Assembly: GCF_004193775.1 (NCBI RefSeq)
Contig: NC_041004.1
Location: forward strand, 29,722,411 to 29,786,410
Direction: 5' to 3'
Source of the DNA: Glycine soja
Taxonomy: Eukaryota; Streptophyta; Magnoliopsida; Fabales; Fabaceae
Length of the DNA: 64,000 nucleotides
Shown here: positions 1-11,559 of the stretch, one piece after another
Layout of the letters: every line of letters begins with the position of its first letter
How positions within the stretch are numbered: position 1 is the stretch's first letter
The notes under the pieces: model-generated
What the model was told of the DNA's origin: nothing
Database searches by the model: none
Seen by the model: only the letters and a program-made list of their open reading frames with translations
Position numbers and translations under genes: made by a program

Positions 1-3000
1 AAATTATAAAGAAAAAAACTTTCTTATTTTTTGTTTTAAAATAATATTATCAATAAAGTATTTAAATATTAAACACTATAATTCTAATAAATTTTATTTC
101 TTTTAATTTCACTTTTTCAAATTTTTTTACCATTTTGTTATAATACAAAATATAAAAAGTTATTATTGATAACTTATTAGAATATAATTCAAATATTAGA
201 AATATTAATTATTTCCTTTTACATCATTTGATATTTATCAATTAATTTATTAGTTAATATTATCAAATATTTCCAATTAAATAAGCTAGATTATAAATTT
301 TCAATCTTTCAACCATCTTCTTATTTTTTTAACTCTTAGTTAGTAGCTTACGAGCTTTCATATAGTTTTGCACTAGTTGTTGGACCCGCGCAATGCACAG
401 GTTTTTAAAAATATTATATAAGAATTACTATGAATATAGATATTTCATAAAAAAATAATGTCATGATATCTTATAGAATAAATAAGTTGGAGAACAAATC
501 AAATTTACTAAATTAAAGAAACAAACAAAATTTATCTAAAAACTATCTAATAGATGGACAACAAATCAAAAAATGATATCTAAGTTTTGTGTTTATTTGT
601 TATTCATGAACACATTTGTTTACAATAAATACAGGACATATTTCATATTTTAATATATAATTTCTATTTTTGGTGAAAAAGTTCTTCCCCTAAAATTGAG
701 TGTAAGTTTTCTGACTTGCTTTTAAAAAAATCATATTTTATATTTTATATGTTATTTCTATTTTTAGGAAAAATTTTATAAGATAAATTTTAAAATTACC
801 TGGGTAAAAATAGTAATTTGTTATTAAAACATTTGTTTAAGAAAATAATAAATAATAAAAGAATAATAAGAAAAAAGGGACAAATTATAGAAATGTAAAA
901 TAAATTTGATTTTTTTGTAAGACATGTATAGTCTCACCACTTAAAATGATTAATCATTCCATTACCTGGCCAATAACCATGGCGGATAGATTTTTTTTTT
1001 TTTATAAAAAAAATAAGACTTTGAAAATTACATATTGAGAGAGTTTTTAATAATAAGTTTATAAAACTTTGTTACGTAACTTAAACATGGTTTGTTTTCA
1101 ATCCTTTCATACAATAACATTATAAGCCTAACTTTTATAATTACTTCAATGTTATCTCTGACGTACTTTCCTCCTTCTGAATCTACCTTTTGTCATATTT
1201 TTCTTGGATCTGTTTACTCTTTGGTTTCAAGTTTTACTCTTTGATTTTCAGATATATAATTTCTATTTTTACTAAAAAAAATTCTCCCCATAAATTATGT
1301 ATAGATTTTGTTATTTGCTTTAAAAAATCATCATATTTGATAATTTTTATCATTAATAAAAAAATTCCTCCCCATAAGTTAAGTAAATTTTTTTACCTCC
1401 TTTAAAAAAATAATTTTCATATTTTATTTTTTCTATGTAATTAATATCTTTAGGAAAAAAGATCCTTCTAACAAATCAAGTATAAATTTTCTTACTTTCT
1501 TTTAAAAAATTGATTTTCGTATTTTGTATATAATTTCTGACTTTAGTAAAAAAGTTCATTCTTGTATATTAAGTATCAATCTTTATACTTGTTTTTAATC
1601 AATCATCTTTATATTTTATATTTATTTTTTATCTTTAGTAAAAAAGTTACTCTTCATAAATTAATATAAATTTTGCTACTTGTTTTAGAAAAATCATCTT
1701 TCGGTTAGTACTCGAGTTCAATCCTTGATGAAAATAATTATTGACTAGGTTTTACTTACTCCGGTTGAACTTTATTGATTAGGGTCCCTTCCCCCTAAAG
1801 AATGGGAGGATTAAGACCATAAAAAATCATCTTCATATTTTATATTTAAATTATAATTTTATTGATTTAAATTACTTTTTTTGTAATTAAATATATATTA
1901 ATTAGATTGAATAGATTTTAATTTTAATAGAAACAATCTTTAGTAAAAAATTTCATCTCCATTGAGTATAAACTCTCCTATTTGTTTTTAAAAAAATAGT
2001 ACATCTCCATGTGTTATATTTATATATTTTATATTTTAAGAAAAGTTTAAATTTCACTTCATATCTTCATGAAATTATTCATCTTCATTTTGAATAATAC
2101 AAATGATTAATAAATCATTATGAAGTAAAATTAAATTTTCTTGCTTCATATTTTATATTTTAAGAAAAGTATAAATTTAAATTCAAATTTTATATATAAT
2201 AATTTCTATCTTAGAAAATATATAATTTTTTATTTTCTTTGACTGATAAAAAATTATAAATTCTATCATTACTAAAAAAAGGTGCTTTCTCCCCATAAAT
2301 TAAATGTATATTTTCTTACTTGATTTTAAAAAAATTATCTTCATATTTATATTTTAAATATAATTTATATTTCTTTGAATAATAAGAAAAACATATAATT
2401 TTTATCTTTGGTAAAAGAAAAAAGTTCCTCCCTCTAATTAAGCATAGACTTTCAAATGTATAATTTAAATCTTTACTAAAAAAAGTTTTTTTTTTCATAA
2501 ATTAATTATAGATTTTCTTAGTTGCTCTTAAAATATCATCTTCACATTTTATGTTTTAAATATAATTTCTATTTTTTTCTGACTAATAACAAAAATGTAT
2601 AATTTTTATCTTTAGTAAAAAAAAGTTTCTCCCAATTAAGGATATTTTTTGTTACTTGCTTTAAAATATCATGTTCACATTTTATATTTTATTCATAATT
2701 TTTATCTTTAGTTAAAAAAACTTTCTCCCCATAAATTAAATATATATTTTCTTACTTGATTTAAAAAAATATCTTCATATTTATATTTTAAATATAATTT
2801 ATAATTTTTTTGAATAATAAGAAAACCATATAATTTTTATCTTTAGTAAAAGAAAAAAGTTTCTCCCTGTACTTAAGTATAGATTTTCAAATATATAATT
2901 TCCATCTTTACTTTAAAAAAGCTTCTCTCCATAAATTGAATATAGATTTTCTTACTTGCTTTTAAAAAAATCATCTTAACATTTTATATTTTCAATATAA

Positions 3001-4700
3001 TTTCTATTTTTTCTGACTAATAACAAAAATATATAATTTTTATGTTTAGTAAAAAAAAAATCATCCTCATAAATTAGTTATAGTTTTTGTTACTTGTTTT
3101 AAAAAAGTCATCCTCGTATTTTATACATAATTTTTATCTTTGCCAATTTTTTTTCCCGGAAAATTAAGTAAATTTTTTACTTGCTTTAAAAAAATTACTT
3201 ATATTTTATATTTTACTTTTTTCTATGTAATTACTATCTTTAGGAAAAAAAGTTCCTCCTCACAAATAAAATATAAAATTTCTTATTTTCTTTAAAAATA
3301 ATTATCCCTATTTTGTATTTTATGTATAATTTCTATCTTTTGTAAAAAAGTTTTTCTCATAGTATTGTCATTCTTGCATACTTTTAAATAATCATCTTTA
3401 TATTTTATATTTATTATCTATCTTTAGTAAAAAAGTTACTATCCTTAAATTAAGTATAAATTTTGTTACTTGTTTTTAAAAATAGTCATTTTTCAAGTAG
3501 TATCCAAGTTTGATCCTTGATCAAAATAATTTTTTACTAGACTTTACTTATCTCCCATCGAAATCTAGATTAATCAAGGTTTCATTCTCGTGACGAACTA
3601 GAAGATTAAGGCCATAAAAAATATCTTATATTTTGTATTTAAATTATAATTTTATTGATTTAAATTACTTTTTGTTTTGTAACTAAATATATATTAATTA
3701 GATTGAGATTGAATAAATTTCAATTTTAATAAAAAGAATCTTTAATAAAAAAGTTCATCTCCATGAATTGAGTATGAATTCTCCTATTTGTTTTCATAAA
3801 ATAGTGCATCCCCATGTGTTATATTTATATGTTTTATATTTTGAGAAAAATCTAAATTTCACTTTATATCTTCATAAAATTATTGATCTCCATTTTGAAT
3901 AATTCAAATGATCAATAAATCATTATAAAGTAAAATTACATTTTCTTGCTTCATATTTTATCTTTTAAGAAAAGTATATATTTAAATTCATATGTTATAT
4001 ATAATAATGTCTATCTTAGTTAATATATAATTTAAATATAATTATATTTTTTCTAATTGATAAAGAAATATATTATTTCTATCATTATTAAAAAAAAGTT
4101 CCTCCCCATAAATTAAATATAGATTTTCTTACTTGATTTTAAAAAAATCATCTTCATATTTATATTTTAAATATAATTTATATTTTTTTGAATGATAATA
4201 AAAATATATAATTTTTATCTTTAGTAAAAGAAAAAAAGTCTCTCCCTGTACTTAAGTATAGATTTTCAAATATATAATTTCTATCTTTACTAAAAAAGTT
4301 TCTCTCCGTAAATTGAATATAGATTTTCTTATATGCTATTAAAAAAGTCATGTTAACATTTTATATTTTAAATATAATTTCTATTTTATTCTGACCAATA
4401 ACAAAAATATACAATTTTTACCTTTAGTAAAAAAAAATTCCTCTTCATAAATTAGGTATAATTTTTGTTACTTACTTTAAAAAGTCATCTTCATATTTTA
4501 TACATAATTTTTATCTTTAGCAAAAAAGTTTCTCTCCGCAAATTAAGTAAATTTTTTACTTGCTTTAAAAAAATAACTTATATTTTATATTTTATTTTTT
4601 CTATGTAATAACTATCTTTAGGAAAAAAGTTCCTCCTCACAAATAAAATATAAATTTTCTTACTTAAAAAAATCATTTTTTGTATTTTGTATGCTGTCTA
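1..4700. repeat. AT-rich degenerate tandem-repeat block with higher-order structure
   Basis: No gene is visible. The block is built from roughly 100-200 bp degenerate units with a recurring pattern: a pyrimidine-rich ctcccc/cctcc stretch, then cataaatta, then ttttcttacttg, a run of A, tcatcttcatatttt and an AT-rich tail. On top of this lies a longer period. The stretch starting atccttgat near 1721 recurs near 3513, and the stretch aaatgatYaataaatcatta near 2101 recurs near 3906, an offset of about 1.8 kb. A shorter module at about 2287-2486 recurs at 2722-2921 and 4098-4300. The short open frames here are chance products of AT-rich repeats. I do not recognise a named satellite family. Confidence 0.7.
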
Positions 4701-4975
4701 TGATCATTCTAGAATTTAATTCTAACAGATTTTGGCTTCTTCTGGGCCTTGAAGGAATTGAGAAATTGAGAAATGCACTGCGTGATTGCCTTGGGGTTGA
4801 GGTACAACTTTTCTAACGACAAATTTCTAGAGCCTTGCTAACGTGGCTGCTGTCATTTGGGTGTGTAGTCATCCAGGTACCTTGGTCTGATGATTCTCCT
4901 TTTTGCCCCTGCTTCTTCTTCCTTGTGTTGCTCTGTTCTTGGTGTTCGTTCTGTGTTCATAACATCTTCCTAGGA
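4701..4975. other. Unassigned transition between repeat block and LINE
   Basis: This stretch has higher GC than the repeats to its left but no continuous reading frame. On the minus strand one frame has a basic, proline-containing segment (about 4830-4900) that loosely resembles retroelement linker sequence, with stops on both sides. The LINE homology to the right ends close to 4976. The segment may therefore be a separate inserted fragment or a rearranged LINE end. I cannot identify it. Confidence 0.3.
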
Positions 4976-5533
4976 AAGAATTGCATTATTAGTTGTGCCT
5001 CTGTTGGGTATGAAACTACTCTGAAGCGGACCAATAATGGAGTCCATGTGTGGACGGATTTTGTGCACTAACACCTTGGGGATAATTTTGAAGAAGACGT
5101 TACATAAGCTGATGGGGAGAAACTCCTTCAAGGTAGTTGGGTTATCAACCTTGGGGATGGGGATGATTAGCGTCTCTGCCAAAGTTGGTGGGAAAGTGTC
5201 AAAATCAAAAGCAGTGCGGACTATATCCCAAACATCATATGCAGCAGTGTCTCAGTATGTCTTATAGAAAAAAGGCTGGAAGCCATTAGGCCCTGGGGCT
5301 TTGTAAAGGCTCATGGAGAAAACTATGTGCTTCACTTCCTCTATGGAGACAGGCTTAATAAGATACTTAACCATATCAATACTAATAGGGCAAATATTAT
5401 CAAGCTGAAGGCTATGGGGTTCACAATGATAATTGGAAATGAATAGCTTCTTAAAGAAAGATTGTGCCTCTGCTTTAAGTAAATCTACATCCGTGCACCA
5501 TGTATCAATAATCGAAAGGGCCGTAATAGAATT
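4976..5533 (-). mobile_element. LINE (L1-like) reverse transcriptase part, left half of split element
   Basis: On the minus strand this encodes the start of a plant non-LTR retrotransposon reverse transcriptase. Visible landmarks in order are the YKAPGPNGF block (about 5310-5280), then AETLIIPIPKVDNP and FLPISLCNVFFKIIPKVL, then a QSSFIPNRGTTNNAIL block ending near 4976. These are the usual fingers-domain motifs of L1-clade RTs. The catalytic FxDD region that should follow is missing, so the element is truncated within RT, which is not the usual 5' truncation of LINEs. At least one in-frame stop interrupts the frame (after the FFYKTY segment). The reading frame picks up on the other side of the copia insertion at 9712, so this and 9712-12243 are one interrupted element. 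Confidence 0.85.
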
Positions 5534-5538
5534 CTTCC
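5534..5538. repeat. Target-site duplication, left copy (copia in LINE)
   Basis: The 5 bp before the left LTR read cttcc and the 5 bp after the right LTR (9707-9711) read cttca, a one-mismatch pair. The LINE reading frame on the minus strand is continuous if the inserted copia and one copy of these 5 bp are ignored, which supports this as the true target duplication. Confidence 0.7.
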
Positions 5539-5853
5539 TAATAGAGGAAACATATAATCCTAGCTTAAATGCTACATAATAGAGGAAACATATAATCCTA
5601 GCTTAAATAAGGAAACATATAATCCTAGCTTAAATTATTTGACAACAGAACATTATTTTCCTTTCCTTATTTTTCCTTCCATATATTTATGAGCATATAT
5701 ATTACATTTATGAGAATATGATTTGATTCCATTTTATCCTCCTAGGTTTTAGGTCATTCTATTCCCATTACTATAAATAATGTAATCATTGATATATTGA
5801 ATGAAGAATTTTATACCAATTTTATTTGTCTCATTTCTTTTAGTTTTCTATTA
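5539..5853 (+). repeat. 5' LTR of copia element (315 bp, with 38-bp duplication)
   Basis: Matches the 3' LTR at 9430-9706 closely. The first 38 bp (5539-5576) repeat the LTR head: the AATAGAGGAAACATATAATC block occurs at 5540 and again at 5578. A shortened copy follows inside the LTR, so the 5' LTR has three related units and the 3' LTR two. Counting from 5577 the LTR is 277 bp, exactly the 3' LTR length. Choosing 5539 as the boundary rests on the continuity of the LINE frame and on the cttcc/cttca target duplication. Confidence 0.85.
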
Positions 5854-5867
5854 TGGTATCAAGAGCC
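5854..5867 (+). promoter_or_regulatory. Primer-binding site (initiator tRNA-Met type)
   Basis: tggtatcaagagcc directly follows the 5' LTR. It matches the common copia PBS TGGTATCAGAGC, complementary to the 3' end of initiator tRNA-Met, with one extra A. Confidence 0.8.
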
Positions 5868-5894
5868 TTTTAAGTTTCCAGTCGCCATCTTCCT

Positions 5895-7265
5895 ATGGCT
5901 ACTTCCGGCTCATCTAGTGAGGACGATCTTACTCCACCACCACCACCACCTTCCTTGTCTCACATCACAATGGCCCAATACCAACAATTGATGAATCTTC
6001 TCAGCAAATTCTCTGGACCTGGTGGTGCAAGCTCAGAGACTACTCTTACACGAGCCAACCTCACTCATTCTAACCCAAATCAAATTCACAATTCTGGTTT
6101 TGGTAGTCATTTTGTTTTTTCTATTCCTACCACACACACACCTAACACTCTTAGTTCACACACGACACCATGGATAATTGATTCTGGAGCCACAGACCAT
6201 ATAACTTGTTCCTTAGATTGTTTTTATACATATTTTACCATTGCACCAGTAAAGATTCATTTACCCAATGGATCAACTGTCCAAGCCCACATTTCGGGCA
6301 GCATAAAATTCACTCCAGATTTTATCATCCATAATATTCTTTTTGTCCCTGATTTTAGCTTCAATCTTTTGTCTATCCCAAAGTTATTATATACTTTCCT
6401 ATGTCGTATTATTTTTTCTAGTGATCTTTCTAAAATTTCTTGTGAAATACAGGACATGAGCACTTTGAAGACGATTAGTTTGGTTGACTTGAAGGAAGAC
6501 CTTTTTCACTTGATAGTTGGAAAGGATAAAAGCCCATCTACCAATAATATCACTACCACCAACACCAATACCTCTAAGCTTTGGCATTTTAGATTAGGTC
6601 ATTTATCTGGTAATCGTCTTAATGTCTTAAATCAACAATTCCCTTTTATTTCAAAAGATTCTAATGAAATTTGTGACATTTGTCATTTAGCTAAACAAAA
6701 ACGATTGCCCTATTCTCTTAGTTCGAGTAGAAACTCTAAAATTTTTGAGTTGATTCATATGGATATTTGGGGACCATTTTCTAAATCATCAATTCATGGA
6801 CATAGATATTTTTTAACTATACTTGATGATTTTAGTAGATATACTTGGGTGGTTTTATTAAAATCAAAAAGTGAAGTGAAAACAAATGTTCAAAATTTTA
6901 TTAATTTGATTGAAAATCAATTTGAAACAAAAATTAAATGCATTCGATCCGATAATAGTCTTGAATTTTTTCTTAAAGATTTTTTTTCAAAGGGTATAAT
7001 TCACCAAACTAGTTATGTGTATACCCCTCAACAAAATGGAAGAGTGGAACACAAACATCAACATATCCTTAACGTAGCTAGGGCCCTTATGTTTCAATCT
7101 GAACTTCCAACAAATTTTTGGTCCTATGCTATAAAACATGCCGTTTTCCTCATAAATCGTGTTCCCTCTCCTGTTATTTCTTATAAAACACCATTTGAGC
7201 TTTTATACAAAACTCACCTAGATTTTTCTATGATCAAAGTTTTTGGTTGCTTATGCTATGCATGA
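5895..7265 (+). pseudogene. Copia protease-integrase region (broken pol)
   Basis: The frame opens with ATG at 5895 and runs 456 codons. Residues about 1-45 are a serine/proline-rich leader with a MAQYQQLMNLL segment, which in related elements lies between gag and protease. The capsid domain and CCHC knuckle are absent. The aspartic protease motif IDSGATDHIT is near residue 95. A GAG-pre-integrase zinc-binding module follows, with paired histidines in FRLGHLSG (about 230) and CDICHLAKQ (about 260). The integrase core then has MDIWGPF, DDFSRYTW and an NGRVEHKHQ segment, close to the family's NGxxER/KH block. A TGA at 7263-7265 ends the frame early. Integrase-like sequence continues to about 7400, so this is a nonsense-truncated product. 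Confidence 0.85.
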
Positions 7266-7860
7266 ACTCATAATCAAACTCACAAGTTTCAACCTCGTTC
7301 AAGAAAAGGGGCATTCTTAGGTTTTCAAAATGGTACCAAGGGATATGTTGTTTTAGACATTAACACGAGAAATATTCATTTCCAGAAATGTTGTTTTCCA
7401 TGAATCTTTCTTTCCCTTCCACACAAACCAAAACCTCTCTACTAGCAAAGCCCAACCACATTCACATATAGACCCAATTTCACATACAATACATATAGAC
7501 CCAATTTCATATACGCTACCTACACCACCCCAATTTACCCCATCCACACCTATCACAACAAACACTGAACCAACAATTCCTCAACCCAATGGCTCACCAT
7601 CACCTTTCCCAAATCCTTCAACTCCTCCTACAATCGACACACCAAATCCCAACATCATTGATCAACACATCCAAGAACCACCATCTAACCATGCTTTACC
7701 ACGTCGCTCCAACCGCGACACTCATCCTCCTTCTTACCTTTCTGATTATCAGTTTCAAATTCCTTCCCTCAATTCTGCTCAATCATCATCAACATGCACA
7801 TATCCAATTCAGAGTTTCCTCTCATACACTCATGTCTCTCCTTCTCATCGCCATTTCCTT
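7266..7860 (+). pseudogene. Copia integrase C-terminus and linker, disrupted
   Basis: Directly after the stop at 7263, the same element continues with sequence resembling the integrase tail (a KGAFLGFQNGTKGYVV-like segment near 7300-7350). A proline/serine/threonine-rich linker up to about 7860 follows. Frameshifts and stops prevent a single frame. The linker is poorly conserved in all copia elements, so its exact reading is uncertain. Confidence 0.65.
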
Positions 7861-8703
7861 ATGACTCTGTCATCTGAGCACGAACCCACCAGTTTTCATG
7901 AAGCTGTGAAACATCAATGTTGGCGTGATGCCATGAAATGTGAGATCAAGGCTCTACAGTTAAATCAAACCTGGGACATTGTTCAAACCCCTTCTCATGT
8001 ACGACCAATTGGGTGCAAGTGGGTATATAAAATCAAACGACTACCGAATGGATGTGTCGAGCGTCACAAGGCTCGTCTTGTTGCAAAAGGATACTCTCAA
8101 ATTGAGGGCATAAATTACTTTGAAACCTTCTCCCCTGTTGTTAAGATGGCCACTATTAGAGTTTTTCTTGCTCTAACATAGATTAATCGAAGGCACCTCC
8201 ATCAATTAGATGTTAGCAACGCTTTCTTACACGAGGACCTCAGGGAGGACGTTTACATGGAGATCTCTCCTGGCTTGCTTGGTTACACATCAAGTCAGAG
8301 TTGCAAATTGAAGAAATCACTTTATGGATTAAAGCAATCCAGCAACCAATGGTATGAAAAATTATCTAATCTATTGCTGATTTGTGGTTATTCACATGCC
8401 CATGCTGATCATAGTCTATTCATCAAGGCTCATAATTCTGAATTTACTGCTTTAATTGTATATGTTGATGACATTGTGTTGACCGGTAATTCCCTTGCTG
8501 AGATTGAACGCATTAAGCATGTTCTTCACACTAATTTTCACATTAAGGATTTGGGGAAACTGAAATATTTTTTGGGGATTGAAGTTGCACATTCTGATAA
8601 AGGAATTTCATTATGCCAACGTAAGTATTGTTTGGATTTACTGAAAGATTCAGGTATGCTTGGGCGTAAGCCATCCTCCACTCCTATGGATAGTTCTCTT
8701 TGA
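7861..8703 (+). pseudogene. Copia reverse transcriptase, broken
   Basis: Two open segments in the same element encode RT_copia. 7861-8181 holds the N-terminal part with EAVKHQCWRDAMKCEIKAL, GCKWVYKIKR, ARLVAKGYSQ and FSPVVKMATIR, ending at a TAG (8179-8181). 8257-8703 resumes with KLKKSLYGLKQS, the active-site box YVDDIVLTG, and GISLCQRKYCLDLL with TPMD, ending at another stop. The catalytic YVDD is intact, but the stops at 8179 and 8701 make the protein non-functional as a unit. Confidence 0.9.
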
Positions 8704-9420
8704 CTCCATAATGATTCCTCTGGTTTTCTTGATGATCCCCTATCTTATAAACGCATAGTTGGAAGACTAGTCTATTTGGCAAGCACACGCCCTGATATAT
8801 TGCCTTTGCTACACAACAACCAAGTCAATTTATGTCCAAACCAACAAAAGCCCATCATGCTGCAGCTATCCGTGTTCTTCGATATCTCAAAGGTTGTCCA
8901 GGAAAAGGCTTATTTTTTCCAAGGACTTGCTCTCCTCATCTACTTGGGTTTAGTGATGCTGATTGGGCAACATGTATTGACTCTAGGCGCTTTATTACTG
9001 GTTATTGCTTCTTTATAGGCAATTCGCTTGTTTCATGGAAAACCAAGAAGCAAACTACAGTATCACGTTCCTCTTCTGAGGCTGAATATTGAGCACTTGC
9101 TTTTGCAACTTGTGAATTACAATAGCTTTCTTACCTTCTAAGAGATCTACGAATTCCCCTTTCCAAGACTCCCGTACTTTACTGTGATAATCATAGTGCT
9201 CTTCACATTGCTGTCAATCCAGTCTTTCATGAACGCACCAAACACTTGGACATTGATTGTCATCTAGTCCGTGAAAAGTCCCAAGCTGGACTCATGTTAC
9301 TGCTCCCAGTCCCTTCTTCAAATCAACTTGTGGATATATTCACAAAGGCTCTCCCTCCTCAATCTTTCAACACCAATCTTTCCAAGCTGCAGTTACAAAA
9401 CATTTTTGCACCTCCAACTT
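8704..9420 (+). pseudogene. Copia RNase H region, broken
   Basis: Follows the RT. The fragment at 8832-9092 carries HHAAAIRVLRYLKG, GFSDADWATCIDSRR (RNase H acidic residues) and SRSSSEAEY, all typical of the copia RNase H/connection domain. It ends at a TGA after EAEY. The tail at 9246-9420 has LVDIFTKALP, the standard C-terminal motif of copia polyproteins. At least two frame breaks occur. The reading frame then runs into the 3' LTR. Confidence 0.85.
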
Positions 9421-9429
9421 GTGGAGGGC

Positions 9430-9706
9430 TAATAGAGGAAACATATAATCCTAGCTTAAATAAGGAAACATATAATCCTAGCTTAAATTATTTGACAGCA
9501 GAACATTATTTTCCTTTCCTTATTTTTCCTTCCATATATTTATGAGCATATATATTACATTTATGAGAATATGATTTGATTCCATTTTATTCACCTAGGT
9601 TCTAGGTCATTCTATTCCCATTACTATAAATAATGTAATAATTGATATATTGAATGAAGAATTTTATACCAATTTTATTTGTCTCATTTTCTTTAGTTTT
9701 CTGTTA
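9430..9706 (+). repeat. 3' LTR of copia element (277 bp)
   Basis: Near-identical to the 5' LTR apart from lacking the 38-bp head duplication. It is preceded by a short purine-rich tract (gtggaggg, 9421-9428), a plausible polypurine tract. It starts TAATAG and ends CTGTTA, followed by cttca, the right target-site duplication. Confidence 0.85.
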
Positions 9707-9711
9707 CTTCA

Positions 9712-10770
9712 TTCTCCTTATGATAGTTTGGGTGTGAAAGAACTTGGTAGTTTTATTACCAAATTTTACCCAACTTTCCTATGATTTTTGGAACCAAAGG
9801 ATCTCCTCCTAGGCTAGGACATCCCTACACTACTTCTAAAGAGTCTTTTCAAGTTGAATCATATCAGACGTGACTATGGTGCAAAGAATTTTGTGAACCC
9901 CCTTAATCCTAGCTTCTAACTCCCTTTTCTTCTAGAAGATGTTACCAAAACTTTCCCTGTTGAAGATAATCACCTTCTCCTTAACCCTATCCAGCTTGTT
10001 AATCGCATTGCCCAAAGTATTAGACCACGTTTGTGACACAAGATCCTGAAACTCTGGGTGGGTCTTCCATGCTACTTAAAAGTGGAATGTTTTCCATCTG
10101 ACACTAGGAGATTTATAACAATGCACCATGATTAGGTTGTGATTCGAACCAAAGGGGTTAAGTAGTTTAGCGAGCCCATGCGGGAAGTGTACCTGCCATG
10201 TGGGATTAGCTAAACATCTATCGAGTTTTTTCCTCACATGACCATCCTGATGAATATTCTTGCGCCAAGTGAAGCAACCACCAATAGTTTCCATGTCTAT
10301 GAGGCCACATTCAGAGAACACATATTAGCTAGGGCAAAAGCATGAGAGGGTTAGAAGATACCTTCAGACACCTCTAAAGAGAGAATAATGTCATTAAAGT
10401 CACCCAACATCAACCACCGGCCCTGAACGGTGGACTCCGATTGAATGAGATATTCCCAAAAGACTGAGCGAGCAATAGGAATAGGGGGCATATACAACTT
10501 TACAGAACCACTGAGAATTGGGTTTCTAGGTAGAAATGGTAATAGCATATGCCATAGAGTCAATGAGATCGCATGTGAGATCCTGTCTGGACGTAAGAAT
10601 CCAAATGCCCCCTGAGTGGCGCTGAGCTTCTTGGATATATCCTGGTTTATGCCAAGATTATCCCAAAATTTTTCTATCCGCATGACTAAAGAGTGAGTCT
10701 CAAATAAAAGAAGGAAAAATGGTTTGTAATTTTGAACTATTTGATGAATATGGCGCTTCCGTTCACGCAC
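9712..10770 (-). pseudogene. LINE AP-endonuclease domain and linker
   Basis: On the minus strand, 10770-10351 carries the N-terminal half of an endonuclease/exonuclease/phosphatase fold, including an FETHS-like metal-binding glutamate segment and the GRWLMLGDFNDI motif. The frame breaks, then 10321-10076 continues with GGCFTWRK, KKLDRCLANPTW and a GSNHNLI segment where the family usually has SDHxP. The aspartate of that catalytic box is therefore changed. Beyond this, a linker with several stops leads toward RT. This part would nick target DNA in a living LINE; here it is broken. Confidence 0.85.
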
Positions 10771-11145
10771 AACTACACCTTGTACATTCCATGCAATTAA
10801 CGGAATGTCGTTGAAGCTAGCAATTCATGGAAAACAAAGACGAGGAGGGAGGAAGGGTAGCTATACCCCTATGTTACCATTGTGGGATCACCATCAGTCA
10901 CTAATATTTCCTTTGAAGGAATCGCAATGTCCATGTCTGCCTCATGCGAAAAGGAAACCTGTGCCAGTAATAGTATCCTCTAGAGACATTGTTGTGATAA
11001 TATGTTGCGTGGTGGGGTCACCTCCAATCATAGGGTCTTGTCCCACATCCTTTTTAGAAGTGGTTGCCAAATTCAGACTAGGTGGGTGACGTTAATGTTT
11101 TGCACTATAGTCTTACTCTTCTGTGCATTAGCAATTAATTGCTAA

Positions 11146-11170
11146 AGAGGGGGTGGGGGGGGTGGGGGGG
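11146..11170 (+). repeat. G-rich tract
   Basis: A run of about 25 bases, almost all G with a few T, within the LINE. It lies between the zinc knuckle and the endonuclease region. It may be a slippage expansion and could form a G-quadruplex. Confidence 0.6.
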
Positions 11171-11559
11171 TCTCAATACTTACGTTAGTCTCATGTGCCA
11201 TCTTGTTCTTGGTGGAGTAAAAGGCCATGCCTGACTTCGTAGCACCTCAAATTGGTGGTCTCGTACTCCTATTAAGAGGATATTTGCCTGTTTTCCTTGT
11301 TTTAGAATTCGATGGGCCTAGATTCTGCTTCCCGTCAATTTGTTTGTTGTTGGGATTCTGTTTGGAATTACGGTGCCAGACAACAAGCCAATCACTATGT
11401 AACGAATCTTGGTCAATAATGCTCTTATCATTAGCCATAATGACTTGATCTCCCTTGTTATGATTCCCTTGATTTTTTGCGATCCTCATTAATTGCCCCT
11501 CCCCTAACTCAAATTGCCTCTGCCGCAGTGGTTGCTTGCGACGATAGTTGCACTTCCGT

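Larger units (their letters stand above)
5539..9706 (+). mobile_element. Ty1/copia LTR retrotransposon, decayed, nested in LINE
   Basis: A full-length element with two LTRs, a primer-binding site, a polypurine tract and a broken gag-pol region on the plus strand. LTRs begin TAATAG and end CTATTA or CTGTTA, giving short inverted termini instead of the usual TG...CA. The order protease, integrase, reverse transcriptase, RNase H is the copia order. The gag capsid region and zinc knuckle are missing: the frame passes from a short leader almost directly into the protease. Several stops and frameshifts break pol, so it is not autonomous. It sits inside the minus-strand LINE with 5-bp flanking duplications, so it inserted after the LINE. 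Confidence 0.9.
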
